Part shown: positions 12,321 to 24,229 of the stretch, piece after piece
Layout of the letters: each line of letters starts with the position of its first letter
Numbering within the stretch: position 1 is the stretch's first letter
Assembly (NCBI RefSeq): GCF_013373865.1
Contig: NC_050473.1
Location: 4,301,955-4,365,954 of the forward strand
Length of the DNA stretch: 64,000 nt
Source of the DNA: Monomorium pharaonis
Taxonomy: Eukaryota; Arthropoda; Insecta; Hymenoptera; Formicidae
Direction of reading: 5' to 3'
The notes under the pieces: generated by a model
The model's database searches: none
Seen by the model: the letters and a program-made list of their open reading frames with translations, nothing else
Told to the model about the DNA's origin: nothing
Program-made: the position numbers and the translations under genes

Positions 12321-12588
12321 GTCCAAACAAAGTACAAACTTCCCACACTCAATTGGATCGCTCTGAAACCTAATCAAGTGCGGGGTACCATTTTTAATGA
12401 ATTGGACGACGACCGTTTACACAATCAGATTGACTTTTCTGACTTCGAGGAGCGATTCAAGATTGGCATGAGCGGACATGTGGCCAACGGCAACAGTGAA
12501 ATTGACGGCCTTCAAAGTTTTCCAAGTAAACGGTTTAAAAAATCCGAAAACGTATCACTTTTGGAACACACAAGACTGCGAAATATTG
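12321..12588 (+). CDS. Frl: FRL/FMNL formin, start of FH2 (lasso/linker)
   Basis: Acceptor TTTATTCAG, donor GTAAAT. It starts in phase 0 and ends one base into a codon. It encodes the FH2 N-terminus: VQTKYKLPTLNWIALKPNQV then RGTIFNELDD. The conserved lasso Trp lies in LNWIALKP, and FDFSDFEERFKIG-type helix residues follow. KPNQ...GT(I/V)F.ELDD is the form seen in FMNL proteins rather than in DAAM or Diaphanous. In FH2 dimers the lasso of one subunit encircles the post of the other. A charged loop (FPSKRFKKSENVSLLEHTR) joins to the next exon at the same point as in FMNL proteins. Confidence 0.93.
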
Positions 12589-12664
12589 GTAAATAAACTT
12601 AATTTGTGATCTACGCCGATATGATACGTGGAAAAAATTTATCACTGATTTCTCATTCTTCCAG

Positions 12665-12792
12665 CTATATCGCGCCGAAAAATGGAAATGCCGGTCGAGA
12701 AAGTGATAATGGCGGTTAATGCTCTCGATTTGAAAGTCCTTTCACTTGAAAATGTGGAGCTGTTACAACGTATGGTACCTACGGATCAAGAA
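12665..12792 (+). CDS. Frl: FRL/FMNL formin, FH2 exon (knob region)
   Basis: Acceptor TTCCAG, donor GTACGT. The first two bases complete an Ala codon; the exon ends in phase 0. It encodes about 43 residues (ISRRKMEMPVEKVIMAVNAL, then DLKVLSLENVELLQRMVPTD). This aligns with the FMNL segment that runs from the Arg-rich helix to the LP/VPT.xE turn (compare RKAGRSAEEI...LMRFLPTEAE). It lies in an intron-dense part of the gene, with introns of only about 76-85 bp on either side. Confidence 0.93.
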
Positions 12793-12877
12793 GTACGTCT
12801 GTTTTACATTTAACATGAATATTATTGCTGTTTAAGAAATCACACAACATCGATGAAATAATATAAATTTATTTTAG

Positions 12878-13322
12878 ATCAAGGCATATCGCGAATACAT
12901 TATAGAGAAGAAAAATGTCAATTTGTTAACAGAAGAAGATAAGTTTTTAATGCAACTCGGTAAAGTAGAGAGAATCTCCACCAAGCTGTCAATTATGAAC
13001 TACATAGGAAACTTTTTCGACAATTTGCACCTTATTACGCCACAAATACACGCTGTGATATCCGCGTCCAGTTCGGTTAAGGGTTCGAAGAAGCTGAGAT
13101 CAGTATTAGAAATTATTCTTGCCTTCGGTAACTACTTAAATAGTAGCAAACGAGGCCCTGCGTATGGATTTAAATTACAAAGTTTAGATACATTGTTAGA
13201 TACGAAATCTACTGATAAAAGGATGTGCCTTTTGCATTATATCGTCGCCACAATACGAATCAAATTCCCGGAGCTCATTAATTTCGAGTCTGAATTGATG
13301 TACATCGACAAAGCTGCGACAG
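12878..13322 (+). CDS. Frl: FRL/FMNL formin, central FH2 exon
   Basis: Largest FH2 exon in the window, 148 codons plus one base; acceptor TATTTTAG, donor GTATGT. It carries the FH2 core signature LEIILAFGNYLNSSKRG followed by YGFKLQSLDTLLDTKSTD, the GNYxN motif and post region that complete the actin-binding ring. Upstream are the LTEEDKFLMQLGKVERIS helix and ITPQIHAVISAS. These blocks match FMNL closely. The frame stays open a few codons past the donor, but the next coding sequence (VSLENIM) resumes exactly in phase at 20250, nearly 7 kb away. Confidence 0.95.
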
Positions 13323-14019
13323 GTATGTTTCGCTTCACTTGAGTATTACAATTTTTTATATGATGTTAGATAAATGGAATTAAGGAAATTCTTTAGCTTA
13401 AAAAAGTAAAGGAGGGGGGAGTCACATAACTCATTCATATACATCTTTACTGACATTAGAAGGTACAAATTTCTCCAAATAGGCTTTGCAGAATTAAAAA
13501 TTTACTAAAAGTATATAAGAATAAATGGACTCAACTTAAGCTTAAAAAACGAAAAAAGATTAACAAATTACTGATGTGGGGCATTATTTATGAAATAATT
13601 CATCCAAATTTTTCTGTGGATGCATATTGCCAATAAATGTGAAAATTGTTACAGTGTGACACTACAAGTGTCTATAGACGAAGAATGACTATGAGGTGTT
13701 ATCTAGTAAAGTTGTGCTAAACTATAGGACTATAGGACAGAATTTTTATTCTGGAATTTCAGTTTTTGGACGGCAGTCAAATAATGCTGACGTGCGCTGA
13801 CATGTGAGGTGTTACTGTGTGAATATGTGTCATATCAGTCGGTATAATCGACATGATTGACGTCAATTATGCACAATACAGGTGCTCTGCATATAAGAAA
13901 GACATTAAAAACATTGCTGTAGAGTGTAAAAAATGTAGAAAACTTTTACCATCTTGGGTGTACTACCAAGCATAAAATCTACAATAGTAGACAAGAGCTT
14001 GTGAGGTGTTAGGATCCTT
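13323..14019. other. Formin intron, unremarkable
   Basis: Start of the 6.9-kb intron that separates the FH2 core from the FH2 C-terminus. AT-rich; nothing recognisable seen before the LINE remnant. Confidence 0.4.
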
Positions 14020-16344
14020 TTGAAGAAATAAGAATCGAAAGTGAGGAGGAAAATATAAAGATAATAATGATAGAAAGTAATAGAGAGAGGACAAATCCCA
14101 TAGGAGCTGCGGGGTCAACTGTGAGTACGTCAGGAAGTGCAGGCAAGCAATCCATGACTGATATAGAGATTGACTGTCAGTGAAAACAGTAAGAGAAATT
14201 AAAGATAAAATGCATGTAAAAAGGAATTTAAGACAATGATAAGGGAAATGGTTAGAAGTGAGCTGGAAGAAATCAAGCGGGAATTCAAAGCATTAAAAGA
14301 AAGCATGAAAGGAAAAATTGATACATCATTAGGCAATGTACATAGGAGTTACACAAATGCAGTGTCGGAGAAGAGGAAAAAAAATGTAATAATTGTCAAA
14401 CTAAAGAAGCAACAAGTAAAACTATTTAAAAAATTGTAAAAGAGAAGATTAATATAACAAACATGGCAATAGAAATAAGGAAACTCAGAAAAGGAAATAA
14501 ATGAACGATTATTCTTGGATGTGAGAGCAAAAGTGAGATGGAAGAATTGAAAGCCACAGTACCAGATAAGTTGGGTAAAGATTGTAATATAATGAAACCA
14601 AAAGGAGTTGAGCCGAAAATAAAAATAATAAATGTTGGTGAAGAAGAAATGGCATTGAATGATAAAAATCTGATAAGCGTAATTATGAAGCAAAATAAAC
14701 TGGATGATGAAAGAAAAGGATTTCATATACGGGTGATTAAGAAGATAGTCAAAGAAGGAAGAAATTAAAATACACAATCCAGAAAAGGAAGGGAAAATGG
14801 TTCTGCTACTCGAAATGGATGAAATAATGTGTCAATGTCATGACTCAATGTTAAGAAAAGGAAAAATAAATATAGGATGGAGAAAATGTTTTATATTCAA
14901 TTATCTCAGTGTCAAAAGATGTTTTAAATGCTAGGATTGTTATCATATTGCCAAAAATTGCAAGAAACATGCCACAAATGTGCAGGAGAACATAAAGCGA
15001 ACGAATGCATGGCGAAGAGGAAAAGATGCGTGAACTGTACATAAAATAAAGACATACAACTTGAAGATAAGTGACGAGCATGATGCTCTGAGTGTGGAAT
15101 GTCCAATATACTGTGAGTATTAGAAGAAGAAAGAAAAAGGACTGGCATGGGAAGCAACTACAAACAGAGATGGAATCATGTATATGAGCGCTCAAAGTCT
15201 ATTGGTGCATAAGGAGGAAATCCAACATCAGATTTTGGTGAAGAGAAATTCTGCAATCTTGGCATTATCAGAATTCAGATTGATATCGGACATAGAAGAT
15301 AGTAAGATAAATGTGCTAGGATACAATACAATTTGATGTTATGAAAATCGGAACACAGGAGGAGTTATTTTATATGTAATAAGTAATATAAAATATGAAG
15401 TACTCTTAATAAGGAAAATAATACATGATTGTTGGTGTATTAGCGATAAAAATACGGGATAATATGTATAAAGGAGTAATAATAGTAATATATTACTCAC
15501 CTAGTGCGTCGAACGGAGTTTTTAGAAGATTTTTAGAAGACAGTAGAATTATTTGTAGTGAAAGGAAAATGTAGGCCATTAAATTGATGGATAAATATAG
15601 AGTATTTAAAGGTAGATATTATTGTAAATTTAAAATAAATGAATTTGTTGGATTATTAGAAGGGAAGATAACACAACACAAGGTCAAGGTCTATTTATAA
15701 ATTCAAGGGTAGAAAGATTAATTATTAACGTAGCAGGTACATTTAATATAGTAGCTCCTAAGAAAACATTTAAAATTCTAAATATATAGAATGAGAAAAA
15801 GTGGTTTTTGAATGATATATATAAGAGTAGCAGCGTCGGAAAAGGATGAAGCATAGTAGAGCAATGTTTACAGGTGCAGAACAAGATTGCTTAAAATATA
15901 AAGTTGAAAGAAATACAGTAATTAGGCTTATTAAAACTAAAAAAAAAGAATATAATGAAAATATGATAGATCGAAACAAGAATAATCTGGTGATATTGTG
16001 GAAAACTTTAGAAGAGGTAATTATAGAGTGAAAAGGTGAAAAGGTATGGAAAATATACTAAAGAATTTGAAATACTAAAGATAATATTAAAGGGTGCTAT
16101 AGCAGATAAGTTTAATTTATTTTACATAGAAAGTATTAATAATATAGTGAAATAGAAGGAGAAAAAAGGCAGTCAAGGGAAAAAATTATTTATGTTATTG
16201 AAACGAAAGATATAAAAGATTTTGAACTGATGTAAGATATTTAGAGAAAATTGTTATTAGTTTACCTAATAAGAAGGGAGCTGAAGAGGGAATAACAAAT
16301 AAATTGTTAAAGTCAATGTTTTATGTGATAAAAGATGAATCTAT
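14020..16344 (+). mobile_element. Degraded non-LTR retrotransposon (LINE)
   Basis: Sense-strand relic in the formin intron, broken by many stops and frameshifts. ORF1 begins near 14230 with a coiled-coil-like stretch (REMVRSELEEIKREFKALKE). It has a zinc knuckle at 14920-14961 (CFKC, four residues, H, four residues, C, with one stop inside), a second at 14970-15008 (CHKCAGEHKANEC) and a third start, CVNC, soon after. ORF2 shows endonuclease-like text near 15262 (ALSEFRLISDIEDSKIN) and linker sequence near 15850-16020 (IRLIKTKKKEY). The reverse transcriptase is essentially missing: the copy is 3'-truncated where the 16345 element starts. Order and motifs fit an insect LINE with CCHC ORF1; the clade is not assigned. 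Confidence 0.8.
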
Positions 16345-16698
16345 AACAAAAATATACAGTTTATATGTATGAAAAATTATAGAAAAAAGTTTTCCTTTAA
16401 TATATTTTGTTAGATAATATGTGGCTAATAAAATAGTTCTGTGCAACACAGTGTCCGTAGTTAGAAAACATTTAAAATACATATTAAGAATACATATTAA
16501 GAATAGAGCAACTGATGAGATTGACTTAAATAAAATAATGTTTAAAAAAAATCCGGCTCAAAAATCGAAATAAAATTTTCGGTCCGGTTACGGTCTACTA
16601 ACCTGCATATTTCGATCCGGTTTTTTGTTTCGGTCTGACTACAATAGTGATTACAGTCCGGTTATCGGTTTCGGTTTTGGTCCAGTCCGAGTCCCTGG
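16345..16698. mobile_element. Partial hAT-like element, inverted relative to 18517
   Basis: The reverse complement of the first 330 bp of the 18517-19289 element, including its terminus (here reading ...GTCCGAGTCCCTGG). The other end is absent; homology stops next to the LINE relic. The pair forms inverted repeats about 1.8 kb apart. Confidence 0.78.
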
Positions 16699-16704
16699 TA
16701 CAGA

Positions 16705-17321
16705 CACAGTATATACAGTAGCACAACTCTGTCGACACTTTTGATATGAAGCCAAAAATGAAATGCACATGTGCGAAGTCGGCGAGTAAACCACTATCGC
16801 CATCTGAATTTTCCTCTCACTTTTTTTCTTTAGCTTTATTTTCTATCTTTTTTAAACTAAATCGTAAAGTCCAATTGCACCATTATTTTATCTTTAAGCA
16901 AGACTTAAATATATCTGTTTTTATTTATTTAAAAAAAAGAGACACAGATATTTATCTCGCTTAAAATTGAAATAATAGTGGTAAAATGGAGTCTAAAATC
17001 AATTAATAAAAATATGTAAAAATATTATATTAATAAAACAATAAAATACATACAAGAATTTAAAAAACTGAAAAAATTATAATTATAATTGAAATCTCTT
17101 TGAATAGGAGAAATAAAATGTAAGTTTATAAAAGATATATTTAATACATAGTGTTCTGACAAAATATATGGATATTTAAACATTAAGCGAGAGGGAGAGA
17201 ACAAAGAGAAAGTGAGAGGAAAGTTCAGATGGCGGTAGTGATTTACTCGTTGACTTTGCACATGCGCATCCTATTTTTGGTTTCAACAAATTGCTAGAAT
17301 TGCGCTACCGTATATACTGTG
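16705..17321. mobile_element. 617-bp inverted-repeat element
   Basis: Termini CACAGTATATAC and GTATATACTGTG. The arms match for more than 200 bp with mismatches: AAATGCACATGTGCGAAGTC at about 16761 pairs with the complement at about 17240-17265, and GGCGGTAGTG near 17230 pairs with its complement near 16790. No coding capacity. It sits immediately beside the hAT-like end at 16698. Confidence 0.75.
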
Positions 17322-18508
17322 ATACGAATAAGAGGAACAAGGGAGAAAGGGATAAATAGGAGAAAGAGAGGGGTTGGAAAATTTTCGTAAATAATAAATC
17401 GAATTAATACTAAAAAATATACATTGCAAGAAATGTAATTACTATAAAAAAAGATGTTAAAACACGGCTTTTGATTCAACGCACCGACCTGAATTTAATT
17501 GAGCTTGGCGCTATCGAGCGTAGTTATCGTTGCTATATGAAAATAAATAATCTCTTATTTGCTTTTATTATTCTTTCACGAATTCGTGGTGTGATCATAC
17601 AATCTTAAAACTATTCTCCTTCTGAATAAATCTATAGAGGCAATCCTGCCTAAGAAAGTGTAAGTTACGTTGCTAGCTAGTGTTCCAAAAGATACTCTGT
17701 GCACATAAAGTATAAGGCGCTTCTAAACGGGAGATAAACTCAGTAAAAAGCTAATGTAAAAGCAAGTCTAATAGCGACTCGATGGTACATGATTCGAAAC
17801 GATTGACGATTTTCAAACTAAGTGTTAAAACAGCGGTTCTCAGCCAACCACTGCTTTCTTAAAATCAGATTGTCTATGAGTTTAATATTTTTGTTTTCTA
17901 TTCATTATCAAATTCCATATATTATAGTAAATTCGTATAATTAATTCTATTTCAAGAAACCGATAACTAATTAGTTGTTATTGATATTACGTATGTGGTG
18001 TGTTTTACGCCATTGAAGTAATCGAAATACGCTATTTCTTATTCTGTCATTTATTTAATTAGTTATCCCTTTGACAACTTAATTTTTACGATTATATTCT
18101 TTGATTTAAATACTAAATTTAAACATTTATATTACATTTTTCAAATTCAATCAGAAAAGACTTTGAAATATTCATTGTATTCTTACTAATTACATTGTAT
18201 TCTTTAATATTCTATTTTCTTAATTATAGTTACGTATTTTGATGTGTTAATTTTTTGTAAATCATAACATTGTTTTCTCTTTATTTTATTGTAAGTTTTT
18301 ATTTATCTATAATTAAATTATAATTCCTTCTATTTTATGCAATTCTTAATTATAACATTTATTAACATATTGATCATAATTATTATCACAATAATTTAAG
18401 GGTTCGATATTGATTGTTCTATGAATATTGTTTGATTTCTCGTAAATAACATTTCTCAACAAAAGATTTATTCTTTATGTAATTATAAGATATTAATGAA
18501 AAGTACAA
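17322..18508. other. Formin intron, no feature recognised
   Basis: AT-rich and increasingly low-complexity after 17880. A short GC-richer patch (TTGGCGCTATCGAGCGTAG, about 17507) was noted but not identified. Confidence 0.4.
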
Positions 18509-18516
18509 ATGATATC

Positions 18517-19289
18517 CAGGGACTCGGACTGGACCGAAACCGAAATCGATAATTGGACCGTAACCGCTATTGTAGTTGGACTGAAACAAAAAGACCGGAT
18601 CGAAATATTACGCGGACTAGTAGACCATAACCGGACCGAAAATTTTATTTTGGTTTTTTAACCGGGTTTTTTTAAACATTATTTTATTCAAGTTAATCTG
18701 TAATCAGTCGCTCTATTCTTAATATGTCTAAACGTTTTCTAACTACGGACACTATGTTGCACAAAACTATTCTATTAGCCACATTATCTAACAAAATATA
18801 TTAAAGGGAAATTTTTTCTATAATTTCTGAACATAAAATAAATACCAAAAAATGCGATTTTATAACAGTAAAACCTTTTTATTTTCTTACTTGTACTATA
18901 ATAATTTTTGTAAAATTAATGTTTTTATAGAAAACTAGTAACAAGCTTAAAACGATCAAACGATTAATTGCAAGTTGTTGATGAAACAGAAGAAACAAAT
19001 AAAAAAGATTTATTTACAAAACCTGGAAACTTCTCAATAATATGTAACTTATTATTTACAATAATAAACATGAATTTTTTACTGTGTGCAACTTAATATA
19101 CCATTTGTATTATTTAATATTTCCGTAACTGTAAAAGATCGGTAAGATGACCGAAATTCAAACGGTTACGGTCACCGTTATTGGTAAAAGGACCGGAACC
19201 AAAACCGAAACTGAAATTTAAATATATGCTTAAACTGTTAACTGTAACCGGACTGAAATTTCATTTTGGTCCATCCATCCAAGTCCCTG
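18517..19289. mobile_element. Non-autonomous hAT-like element with 8-bp TSD
   Basis: Flanked by a perfect 8-bp direct repeat, ATGATATC (18509-18516 and 19290-19297). The ends are inverted: CAGGGACTCGGACTGGACC at the left, and a right end reading GGTCC...AAGTCCCTG. An 8-bp target duplication and ends starting CAGGG are typical of hAT transposons. The interior is rich in GGACCGAAACCGAAA-like text and has no transposase frame. Confidence 0.9.
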
Positions 19290-19297
19290 ATGATATC

Positions 19298-20249
19298 AAA
19301 ATAAATTATATACAAAAATAAATTAATAAAACGTTTTCACATAAAATTTGGGATTTACATTCTACTCATCTGTCGATTTTAAATATTTTATACACATTTT
19401 ATTTAATTACTGAGAAAAAGAATATTTTTATTATTTTAACACTATCTTTATTGTTAAAATGTAAATAAAATTATATAGTATTGAAAATAAAATTATTTAT
19501 ATATAAACAGATATAACTTGTTAATAGAAAGACAGTTTTTATTGTTATTTAATAGTTACTTAATTTTCATGAATTGAAAGGAAAAAATTGATTAATAAGT
19601 AACAATACCTTTAAATTAAGAATTAAAAGAAATTGTTTTAAACTTATTTTATTTATAAAATCATTTTGTATAAATCTTATTTAAGGGGATCCTGTTGGGA
19701 TAAAAAATGAAAAAAAACAATGTCGGTAACTCTATCACTCGATATGAACATTTACTGAAAAATAAAGTAAATTATTAAAGGATTTTATATTATTCTTTTG
19801 TTTTATTTGAAAAATGTTAATATCAATTAGCTAATAAATTATTGATTAATAAATTTAGAATAAAAATTATTATTTACTAATCTTGCTGTTGTCAAAAAAG
19901 AGAATTTAAGAAAATGTATGTTTATGCCATTAGAAGGAAAACGAAAATGTGATATACGTAGTGACACAATAAAAATCTTCACTTTTATCTTGATATAATT
20001 CTTTAAAAGACGTCGAAAGAAGATTATCAAAACAATTATATTGTGCTCTTTATAGACGATTATTATTATATTGAAATAAAGTTATAACATATTGTTATAC
20101 TTTAAGTTTATTAAGTCTTTTTAATTATATATTGTTTATACATATATGAATTTTGACGTTTATACATATATGAATAGCATATAATAATTGCGATAATTAA
20201 TATTAATTTTACTGTGATACTAATTTTCTTATGTATACATTAATTTCAG
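19298..20249. other. Formin intron, AT-rich, nothing recognised
   Basis: Low-complexity AT-rich sequence up to the next formin exon. No gene or clear repeat seen. Confidence 0.4.
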
Positions 20250-20524
20250 TTTCACTGGAGAATATTATGACGGACGTTCACGAGTTAGAGAAAGGCATGG
20301 ATCTCGTGCGAAAAGAATTTGAGTTACGCGGTAAAGAGAAACATAATATGGTATTGCGTGACTTTTTGAACAATTCTGAGGAGAAGTTACGTCGTTTGAA
20401 ACTTGACGCGCGTACCGCCAGTGAAGCGTTTCGAGAATGCGTCGAATTCTTCGGTGAAAGCCCGAGGCAGGCCGACGCCAATACCTTCTTCTCTCTTCTT
20501 GTTAGATTTGCGAGAGCATTTAAG
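20250..20524 (+). CDS. Frl: FRL/FMNL formin, FH2 C-terminal exon
   Basis: Acceptor TTAATTTCAG, donor GTGTGT. Two bases complete a Val codon, giving ...DKAAT-VSLENIM; the exon ends in phase 0. It encodes TDVHELEKGMDLVRKEF, FLNNSEEKLRRLKLDARTA, then ECVEFFGESPRQADANTFF and LVRFARAFK. The series VSLENxxxDVxELxxGMxLxRxE ... FGESP ... FFxxxVRFxRxxK is diagnostic of FMNL formins and differs from DAAM (where TELD...HFGEE is found). This is what decided the family name. The antiparallel helices here form the post end and the link to the next FH2 bridge. Confidence 0.95.
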
Positions 20525-22253
20525 GTGTGTTGGTAATTAAGTTTTATTCAAATATAAGTTTCTAACATTCTAATAGAAAAATTTTAATAAGATTTAAATT
20601 TTATAAAATTTTAATAAATTTCGATTATATAGTTGTGATTACATGATAAAAATTACATGTTTATTATGAAACATTTTAATCGGTGATTTGCTGAAAATCT
20701 TATCTCTATTTATTAGTTTCAATAAAATATTGATTTTTTATTTCAAAGTATCTGCACTTTTTTGTTACAATTGTATCAAAAATTTATTGCATCTTTTATA
20801 ACTTTTTTTTATTAAATAGCATGAAATATAATTTTTCATTGAAATTTATTCCATTTTTATTGGACTTATTAAAATATCATCTGTTTTTCATTAAGGGAAA
20901 ACCTGGTAAGAGGCCGAAAAAAAGATTTTTAGAAATTTTTTTCAATTAAAATAAAACCACTTCCAAATTTTAAAAACATTTTATCACACATTTTAACTGT
21001 ACAAAATAATTTTTTTTTTATCAAATAATATTGATTTAAAAAAAATGGAATCATATTAACAACCAGTTGTTCTACTGTACACATTCTAGTGTTCATAATT
21101 TTGGTTTTAAATAAATTTTTATTTATGTTTATGTAATTACCTTCTTGAATTAAAAAATTAAATAAAAAGCAAAAATTAAAAAATTTACAAAACTTTTAAA
21201 AAAGATTACGATTATCGTCTACTTAGCTTACAGGCATTTTACGATATTTACGAAAAAATTTCAACTTTTTCTTGCAAAAAAATAGTTTAATTTAACATTT
21301 TTCAAAAACATTTTAGTTCATCTAAAAGGGGAACTAATTACCTACAAGGAATAGTTTAATTGGTCAGTAAGTTTTTTCTCTATGTACTCAAACTCATGTG
21401 CACAAACTGAAAAAATAGTTTCGAGAAAAACGTGATTAAAATTTTTGGAACAGAAGAATACTACTTATTGAAAACTTACACCAGTACATCATAGGTGTCT
21501 GCTTTACAATATGTCCGTATAACAATCCTTCAACTTCCTCGTAAAAGTCGTTTTGAATCATCAATTTCATTCTACGAGCTATTCAAGTCACTTTTGAGTT
21601 ACCCAAGTTACGGCGTCGTTGCCTCACAAGTCGCTGTTTATCATAAATTTCAGCCAAATTTTGGGCTTACAACTCAATTCTGATGTTCAATATATTCTTT
21701 ACCTTTAATATACTGCTATGCCCTTTATTGAAGAATCGTCATGCAGCAATGAAAGAAGTAATTTCAACAATTTTTATACTCGCTTTTAAGTGCTTAGCAG
21801 CTAAACGCCGCACAATACAATTTTTAATTGTCATTAGAATTTTGTATGTTTACCTAAACATCTCGTCGCAAAATTATTATATATTTCATAAATCTGTGTA
21901 TGTATAAGAAACAAATGTTCTACAATATTGTTTTCAAGAAAAAAAAAACGGAGCGTACCGCGCGCTTGACGTATCTCGACCTTTTCGAGCCCGTAATTAA
22001 AAAAAAAAATACTTTGAATTTATCGAATAAGATAACTTTTGAAAAATCGATTTTTTGATACCGTAAATCAAGTTCCCCTCTTAAACACAGAAAATACTAT
22101 TTTCAGTGAACAATAATTATTAAAATATCGTTGTCTATTTATTGAAAGTTCATTAAAATTTTATTAAAATTTTTCCGACTTATATTGCACCATAGTTTTA
22201 TTAGAGCACAATGAAAAATGTTAAATTAAATGATGAAATATATAAATTTACAG
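20525..22253. other. Formin intron, 1.7 kb
   Basis: AT-rich. A GC-richer patch at about 21480-21680 has short open frames but no recognisable protein. Sequence near 21300 (AAAAGGGGAACT) and 22070 (AAGTTCCCCTCTTAA) is complementary over about 11 bases and may mark the ends of an old 0.77-kb inverted-repeat element. Confidence 0.4.
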
Positions 22254-22367
22254 GCAGCAGATCAAGAAAATGAACAGCGTCGTAGATTGGAGGCTGCTGC
22301 GGCGGAAGCTTTAAATACTTCTGAAGAAGTTATAAAACGTAATAAATTAAATCAGAAGAAACAACAG
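22254..22367 (+). CDS. Frl: FRL/FMNL formin, post-FH2 helix exon
   Basis: A 38-codon exon in phase 0 at both ends; acceptor TTTACAG, donor GTATGT. It encodes AADQENEQRRRLEAAAAEAL and a Lys/Gln-rich end (KRNKLNQKKQQ). FMNL proteins have EAEQENEARKKQEE at the same place, the charged helix leaving FH2. Because its length is a multiple of three it could be skipped without a frameshift; there is no sequence evidence that it is. Confidence 0.92.
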
Positions 22368-23463
22368 GTATGTCGTACGGCTTTAATGTTTTATTTTTAC
22401 ATACTTGTAATGGTCTGTCTAGATCTATGATTGAAGTCAAAGCAAGCACTTGTATTTTTTTACTTGTACCGTTTACGTATCTATTGTAGCATGCGTTATT
22501 CTTAAGGGGATTCTTCAGCTTTTTATATAATGTAAGAACTTAAATTTCAAAATTTTAAAATAAGTTTATAATTAATATATACTTATACATAATGTAATAA
22601 CACTATAACAGCAATATTATTTTTTAATAAAAATATTATACCAAGATGATATATTACAAAGATATCATAATAATATTCAAACATTTGCTAAAAGAATCAC
22701 AAAAATATAATGAGATACTATAATACAATTGTATTATGTACTTTAATATTTAAGTGTTATTACGAAAAATTAAATCTATATTTTTTAATATTACAAATAT
22801 ATTATGGTTATTGTATAATCTATTTACGTTTATCTTGAAGCTCAATTTTGGAGTTCATCTTCAATAGCATTATTTCACCTTTATTTCATTGAAAGATAGC
22901 TGAAAAATATCATATTGCAATATTTTTCATTCTATCCTGTGCAATTTTTTAATTACGAGGAATAGGACGCCACTATGACCATCTGGTATCGCCTATTGTT
23001 CTGTTACTGTATTGTAATATTTATACGATATTGCAGTAATACTTTAAAATTATATATTACAATTCAATAATACAAATAGTACAAGTACATATAATATATT
23101 GTGATATTTTACATTGTAACATCTTAGTAATACAACTCTAACTTATATTATACTGTACATTACTTAACATTTACATCTATTCCAATGTGATATGTTTGTA
23201 AAAGTTTATAATATTTCATTTGTAATATTGTAATATTATTATAATTTACTGATACGTGCTATGTGGGTAAACACTTCAAAATTTTTTAGAATTTGTTGAC
23301 TATAGTTTTCTTTAAATTACTAAAATAGCATTGTCTTATAAGTCTTATAAGAAGTAATTTTATTGTAAGTGAATATAAGAATTTTAAAAAATTTATTTAT
23401 ATGAGAAAGAATTTTACATGCATACAAAAATTCGTACGATAATTCTATCACGCCAGCATTCTA
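22368..23463. other. Start of last formin intron, AT-rich
   Basis: Very AT-rich with repeated TAATATTGTAATA-like text and no gene seen. The whole intron (22368-26219) carries the piggyBac-like fragment, a microsatellite, a LINE relic and a dispersed repeat, listed separately. Confidence 0.4.
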
Positions 23464-23467
23464 TTAA

Positions 23468-23740
23468 CCGCTTCGGCGGCAGACGAAATTTCACTGTTTG
23501 TGCCCCTGTGGGCAAGAAAAAAAAGTAATCGCAATTCAAAGATACTTTGTATCTAAAGGCTTTCGGGGTCGCTGATTACGAATTAGACATCAGAATTTTA
23601 AAATTCAAAATAGCGGATTTAATATGGCGAACCGAAAATATTTTAATTTAGTTCATTTGGATAAAATTCATAATACAGAGGTTTTTAAATTACTAAATTT
23701 GAAGTACAAAATTTTGTTATTGAAAATAACGGACAATTTC
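23468..23740. mobile_element. Partial piggyBac-like repeat fragment
   Basis: Starts directly after TTAA (23464-23467). It shares text with the right end of the 29496-31178 element in reverse orientation: GGGGTCGCTGATTACGAAT, then TCAAAAT(A/G)GCGGAT and ATGGCG. The left 40 bases differ (CCGCTTCGGCGGCAGACG). The other terminus was not found. Confidence 0.6.
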
Positions 23741-24093
23741 CAGTGGTCATATATATATTAACATTTATATTTTTCTTAGCTTCTCTCTTACAACATTAAT
23801 GCTGTAAATATTTGAAATTAACAATTCATCGCAAAATAATTGTAAGTTATGAAAATGGATCATCTATATATTAATTGTAAGACATATAGAAAGTAATTCA
23901 AAATTATTATTTACTATGATTTTTTTCAGAAAGGTTGAATATAAAAAATATTATATATAAGTATTAAAAAAGAAGACGATTCAATAAATAGTATTATTTA
24001 CTTTTGCATTTAAAAGTTAAAAAATATTTTATAAGAAATCAAATTTTACATGAAAAGTTCCATATTACCAAACACCACAGACATACGCAAATG

Positions 24094-24094
<1 letters not shown>

Positions 24095-24134
<40 letters not shown>
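24095..24134. repeat. (ATT)n microsatellite
   Basis: About 13 uninterrupted ATT units. Confidence 0.97.
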
Positions 24135-24136
<2 letters not shown>

Positions 24137-24229
24137 CCTGCATAAAATTACTACTGCATATGCATAACTCGTTTATTTCTCTTGATCTTTGAAGGGGGTT
24201 ACGTAGCATGATCACATAATTACACAGGA

